Made by a program: the position numbers and the translations under genes. Under the pieces are notes generated by a model. It was not told the origin of the DNA. It worked only from the letters and a program-made list of their open reading frames with translations, and searched no databases. Shown piece by piece: positions 57,892-64,000 of a DNA stretch of 64,000 nucleotides (positions are counted from its first letter, which is position 1; the number at the start of each line of letters is the position of its first letter). The DNA is taken from assembly GCA_011523685.1 (NCBI GenBank), contig WTGG01000020.1:124001-188000 (forward strand), read 5' to 3'. The stretch is from Coxiellaceae bacterium. Its GTDB lineage: Bacteria; Pseudomonadota; Gammaproteobacteria; Coxiellales; Coxiellaceae.

Positions 57892-60800
57892 AGACATTTC
57901 TTACCTCGCTGCTATTAACTATATTCTTACTAGGCTGCTTATTGCTCATCTTTATATTTAGCCCCATAGGATTAAAAACAGCTATACGCATCAACAATCA
58001 CTTCACCAGTCATCCAATCTACTATCAAACATTACAGGGAAACATCACAGGGCCTATCCGTGTAGAAGGACTCAATACCTGCTCAAATAAAGGTTGCATC
58101 ACCATCGATCAAATGTATTTTTCGTGGAGCCCAAGCCAACTATTTTTTCGACATTTTTCTATCAACGATATTAAAATTAATCACATCACACTAACAGAAA
58201 ATTATTCAGCTCATACAACACATAAGAAAAAACGGCACTCATCTAAAAACACACATCAATTTCATACATCTATCGATCGCCTAACCATCAGACAATTAAC
58301 GTTACAAACGCATTTGCAACACACCATTCAAGTACAAAAAATCGGATTACGTGCTGTTATACATCCCAAGAAAATAAGCATCAATGCACATGCCACACTC
58401 ACTCAACCCTATTCCAGTGAATACAAGCTTGATATCACTGGCCAACCTAATGCTTATACTATTCTGGCGAACGTACAAGGAGAACAATCGCATTTGCAAT
58501 GGAAAGGTACCGGCAATCTTCAAGGCTTCAAAATCCACAGTACCGATCACAAACTATCTCAAGGCTCACTACAATCGGACATTCAATATCAGTGGTCGCC
58601 TAATCCATCATGGAAAATTAACTTAAATGCAAAAAACATACAACTACATCAATGGAACACTAACTGGCCTTCATCTATTAATCTCACCGTTAATAGCCAA
58701 GGCAGCTTCAAAAAAAACCACCCTAACATGAGCTTCAATATTCAAGGAAACACGCCAAAATCATCTCTAGCACTGTATGGAGAAGCACGGGAGACTGTAA
58801 ATGCTCATTGGAACTTTCAAAGTCAATCACTCCATGAACTCTACCCTCAACTAAAAGGAACCATCAATACCAAAGGACAAGTCAAAGGATCGTATACCTT
58901 GCCCACTATAAAAGCAGACTTATCCACTACTGGATTTCATTTTAAAGATATTAATATTCAATCACTAAAAACGAATGGTCTAATTGATCTTAGCCAACAA
59001 CAGCGTTCATCATTACTAATATCAGGATCTCAACTGCGCATTTTCAACTATCCGATACAGGCTTTCACTTTACAATCATCCGGTAACTTACTCGGATACG
59101 AAGCTTATACTAAAATCACACACACACTTGGGACTGCATCAACTAGTTTTAATGGGAGCAAAAAAGGTTCCAGCTGGGAGCATCATTTACAGACATTTCA
59201 ACTAAATACAGCAAACTATGGAGACTGGAAGCTTATTCACCCCTCGACCATCCATACAAACAGCTCTCAGATTCAGAGTGAGCCACTCTGTTTTTCTATC
59301 AAACAACCACAACCCAATCAAACCTGTATCAACTTTCACTGGCAAGCCAATCATCAATGGTCTGCATCCATCGACAGCCAAGGGACCAATCTGAATACAC
59401 TTACATACCAGATAGTTCCATCAAAGACACATCTTCACGGAAGCTTAACTCTCAGAGCAACAGCATCAGGTCAATCTAGTCATATTCAAAGTGCTTCAAT
59501 CAATAGCACCATTGACAATGGCAAACTCACCTACATAAATCAAAAAGAAACACATACTACACCCATTAAGATGGCAGAGACTCACTGGGTATTCAAAAAA
59601 CATACTCTCACAACTGATACAAATATTGAGCTTCATACAAACAATCACATTGCCGGAAAATTTACTATACATAACTTACCCTACCTGACATGGCCTACTG
59701 ACAAACAAAGAATTTCAGGGTCTTTATCTATTCAAGCCCAACACCTGAATGCATACAGTGCATTTATTCCCAATGTAGACTTAAAAAATGGCACCCTAAA
59801 TTCGAAACTTAATATTCAAGGAACTATCAGCGCCCCTGAAGTAACCGGAGAAACCTCCCTGAATAATATTCAATTATTTCTACCAAATATTGGATTAGAT
59901 ATTTCAAACATCCATTTCAATATCATTAACCATGGACATGAAACAACTTACACAGGCACACTCTATTCCAAAAAATCACCAATGACATTTAATGGAACAA
60001 CCCGTTATAAAAACAAAGACTGGCTCACTAATCTCAAATTACACGGAAATAACTTTTTATTGATGGATAGCCATGAATATAAAATAGTCGTTAGCCCTGA
60101 CCTGACCTTAACATTGAAAAATAAAGACATAGGAATCACAGGAAATATCAACATACCAAAAGCCACTATCAAACCCTATCAAGCCAAAAATGTTAAACGC
60201 TTACCGCATAGTGACATTCAATACAGCTCACACACTTCAAAAAACCCGTGGACTATTCATGGTAATGTTAATACTACCTTAGGCGATCAAATCTATCTAA
60301 GCATTATTGGTATTCGCGGGCATGCTCATGGAAAAGTTCAAATCACTAAAAAATCTCAAGGCAGCACACTCTGCAATGGGCATATTTCAGTACATGGTGT
60401 TTATGAAGCTTACGGCCATAAACTTACTATTTCGCCAAATTCTGAACTTACCTATAACAATAATCCGATAACCAATCCATCACTTAACTTAAAGGCCACA
60501 AAAAAAATCTCTAATACCTACTCACTCTACCAACAGGATTTTTCAGGCACAGGTGTTACTGTAGGTGTTGAAGTAACAGGCATGCTTAATCATCCGATCT
60601 TAGGTCTATTTTCTATTCCTGCGAACTTATCGCAGTCGGATATTCTCTCATATCTTATTCTTGGCCACGCACCCAACACCACACCACAAGACAACACAAC
60701 ACAACAATCCGCCAACACGACAGCAAATATATTAGATACGATCAAACTCGGAGAAACAGGATTATCCAGCTCAGATTCTGGCGGCATCAGCACGAACATT

Positions 60801-61067
60801 CAGCGTACGCTCGGACTCTCTGAGCTTGGCGTGGAGAATAGCGCAACCATAGATGCTGTAGGCAATCAACTGGATCAACAAAACTATTTTGTTCTTGGTA
60901 AATTTATTGCACCAAAGATCTATGTGCGATACAGCCAAGGACTGATGGACAATAATGATATCATTCAATTCCGACTATTTATTACACCTCAGTGGGTTTT
61001 ACAAACTGAATCAAACTCACTAGACAATAGCAATGGAATTGATATATTGTACTCGATAGAAAAATAA
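57888..61067 (+). CDS. tamB: TamB translocation and assembly module protein
   Basis: A 1059-residue periplasm-spanning protein of the AsmA/TamB type, now thought to carry phospholipids between membranes and to work with TamA. An N-terminal membrane anchor (FLTSLLLTIFLLGCLLLIF) is followed by a long beta-helical groove and the conserved C-terminal DUF490 domain, with GLFSIPANLSQSDILSYLIL and LGKFIAPKIYVRYSQGLMD. Shorter than the Escherichia coli protein but complete. Coupled to tamA through ATGA. Confidence 0.95.
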   Translation: MKTFLTSLLLTIFLLGCLLLIFIFSPIGLKTAIRINNHFTSHPIYYQTLQGNITGPIRVEGLNTCSNKGCITIDQMYFSWSPSQLFFRHFSINDIKINHITLTENYSAHTTHKKKRHSSKNTHQFHTSIDRLTIRQLTLQTHLQHTIQVQKIGLRAVIHPKKISINAHATLTQPYSSEYKLDITGQPNAYTILANVQGEQSHLQWKGTGNLQGFKIHSTDHKLSQGSLQSDIQYQWSPNPSWKINLNAKNIQLHQWNTNWPSSINLTVNSQGSFKKNHPNMSFNIQGNTPKSSLALYGEARETVNAHWNFQSQSLHELYPQLKGTINTKGQVKGSYTLPTIKADLSTTGFHFKDINIQSLKTNGLIDLSQQQRSSLLISGSQLRIFNYPIQAFTLQSSGNLLGYEAYTKITHTLGTASTSFNGSKKGSSWEHHLQTFQLNTANYGDWKLIHPSTIHTNSSQIQSEPLCFSIKQPQPNQTCINFHWQANHQWSASIDSQGTNLNTLTYQIVPSKTHLHGSLTLRATASGQSSHIQSASINSTIDNGKLTYINQKETHTTPIKMAETHWVFKKHTLTTDTNIELHTNNHIAGKFTIHNLPYLTWPTDKQRISGSLSIQAQHLNAYSAFIPNVDLKNGTLNSKLNIQGTISAPEVTGETSLNNIQLFLPNIGLDISNIHFNIINHGHETTYTGTLYSKKSPMTFNGTTRYKNKDWLTNLKLHGNNFLLMDSHEYKIVVSPDLTLTLKNKDIGITGNINIPKATIKPYQAKNVKRLPHSDIQYSSHTSKNPWTIHGNVNTTLGDQIYLSIIGIRGHAHGKVQITKKSQGSTLCNGHISVHGVYEAYGHKLTISPNSELTYNNNPITNPSLNLKATKKISNTYSLYQQDFSGTGVTVGVEVTGMLNHPILGLFSIPANLSQSDILSYLILGHAPNTTPQDNTTQQSANTTANILDTIKLGETGLSSSDSGGISTNIQRTLGLSELGVENSATIDAVGNQLDQQNYFVLGKFIAPKIYVRYSQGLMDNNDIIQFRLFITPQWVLQTESNSLDNSNGIDILYSIEK

Positions 61068-61116
61068 GGACTTAACCCATTGATCAATAGAAGATACTTA
61101 ATTAAAGAGCATCCAC

Positions 61117-61434
61117 ATGAATCATGACAAACTCACTTATGACCTTATCAGCGCTGTGATGGAAAATAACGCAGAGCAGGTCCAACAATTACTCAGTGAA
61201 GGCGCAGACCCTAACCACTCTTTAGATCAAGCTAAAGTCACTCCACTGCATTATGCAGCGCAACATAATTCACTCAATTGCATCCCTTTACTTATTGAAG
61301 CTGGCGCTAGCCTATTCTCTAAAACAGAACCTGATGGTCAAATGCCCGTTGAAATCTCTTTACTCCACCAGCATCGACAAGCAACACAGTTACTCATGCA
61401 CTACACACAAAACCCAGATACGACACTCAATTAA
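61117..61434 (+). CDS. Small ankyrin-repeat protein
   Basis: A 105-residue protein made of two to three ankyrin repeats: ENNAEQVQQLLSEGADPNHS, then KVTPLHYAAQHNSLNCIPLL with IEAGA, and a weaker GQMPVEISLLHQHRQATQLL. No signal peptide. Ankyrin proteins bind other proteins and in intracellular bacteria are often effectors, but short ones also act inside the cell. It follows tamB on the same strand after about 50 bases. Confidence 0.88.
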   Translation: MNHDKLTYDLISAVMENNAEQVQQLLSEGADPNHSLDQAKVTPLHYAAQHNSLNCIPLLIEAGASLFSKTEPDGQMPVEISLLHQHRQATQLLMHYTQNPDTTLN

Positions 61435-61455
61435 ATCATTAAACGAGGTATTACA

Positions 61456-61650
61456 ATGCCTTTTACATCATGCAACATAGACAAAACAGATCGTATTAAT
61501 CGATCCATTATTGGCATCTTTCTTTTTTTAGGCGCCTATTTTGGTCTAAGCCGACATGCCTTTATGATTATTGGCATCATTTTACTGATTGAAGGCTTAA
61601 TTGGTTGGTGCTCTATCCCCTACCTCATCCAACGCCTGAAAAAACGCTAG
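61456..61650 (+). CDS. DUF2892 inner-membrane protein
   Basis: A 64-residue protein with the DUF2892 pattern: NIDKTDRINRSIIGIFLFLG, then IIGIILLIEGLIGWCSIPYL. Two membrane helices in a hairpin. Such domains are often fused to or near rhodanese proteins (YgaP type); none is here. Its stop codon overlaps the convergent ampG stop within one CTAG. Confidence 0.85.
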   Translation: MPFTSCNIDKTDRINRSIIGIFLFLGAYFGLSRHAFMIIGIILLIEGLIGWCSIPYLIQRLKKR

Positions 61651-62891
61651 GCAGTTATAGTCACCATATTGGTTGAAAAATAATCGCGACGCTTTAACAA
61701 CACTAACAGCCATAGACTTGGCAGCCCAATTAAAAAACTCATAATAAAAAATTCCACCCACCCCATAGCACTCACCATACTTGCTGCCAGTGGCCCACAC
61801 ACAATACGACCAATAGATGCAATCGCAGAAAATAGTGCATACTGAGTTGCACTATAGCGCTGATGACATAATGACATGAGAAACGCAACAAAAGCCGTTG
61901 TGGCTACACCACCACAAAAATAATCTCCAAAGATACTAATGATCAGCAAAACATGACTCTTACCAACAACAGCAAGGGCTGCAAATAATAAATTTGAACT
62001 CATCTGCAAAAAGCCAAACACCAATAAAGAGCGATACAAACCTAACCAAGGATAAAGCACCCCGCCAACAACACCGCCGATTAATGTTGCCGCCAACCCA
62101 ATGGTTTTACTCCACAGACCAACCGTGACCAAATCAAAACCGACTCCTCGCAAAAGAAAGGTCGTATTCAGTGCTAATGCTAAAGCATCTGCAATTTTAT
62201 AGAGCACCATAAAGGCTAATAACAACAAGACTTGATCTCGTCGCAAAAAGTCTGCCATGGGCTCTATAATAGCTTCCTTTAATGAAGCCGGTCGGCTTAA
62301 CTCTTGAGGGACTCGTGGGAGATAACAACTGACAGCAACATTCAGCAACATACATAAGGCCATCAATCGATATGCGATCATCCAACCCATAGCACTGGCA
62401 ATTACTAAAGCAAAGGCCCCTGAGACCAGCATAGCAAAACGATAACCGACAGAGAGTAGTGCAGCTGCAAAGCCACGTTCATTCGATTGTGAAATATCCG
62501 TTCGATAAGCGTCCACCACAACATCTTGCGAGGCTGACGAAAAAGCTACCATCAACGCTACAACAGCCATCAAGTGAGGTGACAAGATAGGTGATAGACA
62601 CGACATCACCAACAAACACAAGACCATACATAACTGCCACAGTATGATCCAAACAGCTCGCTTACCTCCTTTAAATGGCACATAGCGCTCCATCAAGGGC
62701 GCCCACAAGACTTTCAGTAAATAAGGCAACCCAACTAGACTTAATAATCCAATCGTCATTAAATTGACTTGCGACTCGGTATACCACGCTTGCAGTGTAC
62801 TACCTGTTAACGCAATAGGTAGACCTGATGCAAAGCTGGTTAACAACACAGCTTGCATACGGCGATTACACAAAGAACGCAGCGCTTTCAT
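61647..62891 (-). CDS. ampG: AmpG muropeptide permease (MFS)
   Basis: Imports anhydro-muropeptides for cell-wall recycling. The 414-residue protein has about 12 helices and AmpG hallmarks: FASGLPIALTGSTLQAWYTE, LPYLLKVLWAPLMERYVPF and AFSSASQDVVVDAYRTDISQ. Recycled muropeptides also signal beta-lactamase induction in some species; no ampC or ampR is seen here. Confidence 0.92.
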   Translation of the reverse strand: MKALRSLCNRRMQAVLLTSFASGLPIALTGSTLQAWYTESQVNLMTIGLLSLVGLPYLLKVLWAPLMERYVPFKGGKRAVWIILWQLCMVLCLLVMSCLSPILSPHLMAVVALMVAFSSASQDVVVDAYRTDISQSNERGFAAALLSVGYRFAMLVSGAFALVIASAMGWMIAYRLMALCMLLNVAVSCYLPRVPQELSRPASLKEAIIEPMADFLRRDQVLLLLAFMVLYKIADALALALNTTFLLRGVGFDLVTVGLWSKTIGLAATLIGGVVGGVLYPWLGLYRSLLVFGFLQMSSNLLFAALAVVGKSHVLLIISIFGDYFCGGVATTAFVAFLMSLCHQRYSATQYALFSAIASIGRIVCGPLAASMVSAMGWVEFFIMSFLIGLPSLWLLVLLKRRDYFSTNMVTITA

Positions 62892-62943
62892 TGATACTCC
62901 AGATAGTATTGATAGCTAACACTGATAGAACAAGTTAACTCAA

Positions 62944-63699
62944 TCATGGCACCCGTGTGATTTTTTTACTGAAACAGCGTCTCCAGACCCAGTGTACAGG
63001 TGCAGAACAAGCATACAAACAACTCAAGATAAAAATCATAACGGGTGGGTTATAAACAATCAGGACTAATAATAAAACAATAAACACAATCCACTGAAAA
63101 GGGACTTTCCCTCCAACATCCAAATCTTTAAAACTACGATAACGTATGACACTGACTTCTAAAAAACCCAAGAGCACAGCGATCACTGCTAACACATAAG
63201 GAACCCAAGTACCCGCAATCTGATAGTCATGACACAACCAGATCCCACTGGCAATTAAACCAGCAGGCAAAGGAATAGCAAGACCATAAAAAAAACGTTT
63301 ACTAGAATTACTTTCGGCATTAAATCGTGCCAAACGTAAGGCTCCGCAAACCGCAAAGATAAATGCTACACACCAACCTAACTTACCTAAAGCGTAAAGC
63401 GACCATAAATACATAATAATCGCAGGGGCTACACCAAAAGAAACCATATCGGATAAACTGTCGAGCTGAGCACCAAACTCAGACTGCGTTCGTGTCATAC
63501 GAGCAACACGCCCATCCAATCCATCAAGCACAATAGCAACAAGAATAGCTACCGATGCCTGCACAAAACGGCCTGTCGTTGCCATAATGATGGCATAAAA
63601 CCCTGCAAACATTGCCCCCATTGTGAATAAATTGGGCAACAGATAGATGCCGCGTCTAAATCGCTTACGTCTTGCTGTCATTTCCGATCGCTCATTCAT
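62944..63699 (-). CDS. pssA: CDP-diacylglycerol-serine O-phosphatidyltransferase
   Basis: CDP-alcohol phosphatidyltransferase that makes phosphatidylserine, precursor of phosphatidylethanolamine. The signature DGLDGRVARMTRTQSEFGAQ with LDSLSDMVSFGVAPA carries the catalytic Asp residues. About eight membrane helices, 251 residues, i.e. the type II (membrane) enzyme and not the type I form of Escherichia coli. TAGGAC precedes the ATG. Confidence 0.94.
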   Translation of the reverse strand: MNERSEMTARRKRFRRGIYLLPNLFTMGAMFAGFYAIIMATTGRFVQASVAILVAIVLDGLDGRVARMTRTQSEFGAQLDSLSDMVSFGVAPAIIMYLWSLYALGKLGWCVAFIFAVCGALRLARFNAESNSSKRFFYGLAIPLPAGLIASGIWLCHDYQIAGTWVPYVLAVIAVLLGFLEVSVIRYRSFKDLDVGGKVPFQWIVFIVLLLVLIVYNPPVMIFILSCLYACSAPVHWVWRRCFSKKITRVP

Positions 63700-63716
63700 A
63701 CTGTCCTACCTACTGT

Positions 63717-63896
63717 TTAATGGAATACTCTCACCCACCCTAATGGCAAATAGCATAATAAATGATATTGAATCAACTGGATAGCTTCATCAGCGTAGAA
63801 TACACAAGCCAATATGAAAGCCCATAGCACAATTAGCCAATCAATGGTACCATGTGAGTCATTCTGCAGGGTCTTGCCTAACCAGTCAGCGACACT
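63717..63896 (-). CDS. Possible small membrane protein without a clear start codon
   Basis: An open stretch of 59 codons ends 17 bases before the pssA start on the same strand. The encoded sequence looks protein-like: VADWLGKTLQNDSHG, a hydrophobic helix IDWLIVLWAFILACVFYA, then AIQLIQYHLLCYLPLGW. No ATG, GTG or TTG stands early in the frame, and a stop precedes it. It may be the 3' remnant of a broken gene, or a chance frame. Confidence 0.3.
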   Translation of the reverse strand, partial: SVADWLGKTLQNDSHGTIDWLIVLWAFILACVFYADEAIQLIQYHLLCYLPLGWVRVFH

Positions 63897-63961
63897 CTAA
63901 ACGAAAGTTCTATCAGAGTAAAACCAACCACATTGTGCATAGACACACCAAAGAAAATAGC

Positions 63962-64000
63962 ATGAGTGAGGAGTCTAAAAAAATCATTATCGAAGGCGTT
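63962..64000 (+). CDS. Possible 5' end of a gene cut by the window edge
   Basis: ATG at 63962 opens a frame of 13 codons (MSEESKKIIIEGV) to the last base. The bases AAAGAAAA upstream are a weak ribosome-binding site. Too short to identify. Confidence 0.35.
   Translation, partial: MSEESKKIIIEGV

Noticed and set aside
63899-64000. Minus-strand frame containing GFTLIEL, the type IV prepilin cleavage motif
   Set aside because: The frame continues only to SFRVSLTG and a stop, with no pilin helix or globular part. Probably chance, or at best a tiny remnant.

Overview
The window reads as a chromosomal segment of a gammaproteobacterium. Gene families and gene order support this: rpsP-rimM-trmD-rplS, rpsU-(yqeY)-dnaG-rpoD, rplU-rpmA-obgE, eno-ftsB-ispD-ispF, tamA-tamB, and a prfB with the classical programmed +1 frameshift. 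The sequence is AT-leaning. Several features hint at a host-associated, Legionella/Coxiella-like lifestyle: a serpin, an SLC34-type Na/phosphate transporter, an ankyrin protein, a holin-like small membrane protein resembling ones in that group, a Pht-like MFS carrier, and a large protein with a eukaryote-style proline-rich tail and an E-block-like C-terminus. The lifestyle is an inference; no secretion-system gene lies in the window.

Layout. 1-404: 5' part of a CorB/CNNM-type membrane gene, reverse strand. 480-4071: ffh, then the S16-RimM-TrmD-L19 operon, closed by a strong bidirectional terminator. 4143-11451: an MFS carrier, ygfZ, lysS, an HPP membrane protein, dus-prfB and a holin-like protein. 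11578-15330: kdsA, eno, ftsB, ispD, ispF, reverse strand. 15419-21054: uup, then an SLC34-like transporter and a serpin, set in long AT-rich non-coding DNA; this block separates pyrG from kdsA. 21150-28755: pyrG, murJ-ribF, rpsT, rplU-rpmA, obgE, ispB. 28840-34401: a GltB-like FMN protein, sohB, an HPt protein, ubiG-gph, pfkA. 34560-42789: pepN, nhaA, the panB-panC-panD-coaX cluster, and a CPA1 antiporter. 42870-48081: a YqeG-like phosphatase and the macromolecular-synthesis operon. 48207-52471: an unknown secreted protein and, divergently, the 936-residue candidate effector. 52472-56019: ygfX, sixA, tRNA-Glu, tRNA-Ala, gltX, and a second (type I) pantothenate kinase. 56164-61650: tamA-tamB, an ankyrin protein, a DUF2892 protein. 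61647-64000: ampG, pssA and an unresolved end.

How the genes fit together. The panB-panC-panD-coaX run takes ketoisovalerate and aspartate to phosphopantothenate, and coaA at 55159-56019 repeats the kinase step with an unrelated enzyme. IspD, IspF and IspB supply isoprenoids and the quinone side chain, and UbiG acts on that quinone. KdsA, MurJ, AmpG, TamA/TamB and PssA serve the envelope. Ffh, RF2, S16, L19, S20, S21, L21, L27, LysRS, GluRS, Uup and two tRNAs serve translation.

The two places most likely to hold new biology are the accessory islands at about 17168-21149 (SLC34 + serpin) and 48207-52471 (secreted protein + candidate effector). Other points of note are the dual pantothenate kinases, a PfkA with changed active-site residues, and several housekeeping genes that appear to be transcribed from, or next to, their start codon.
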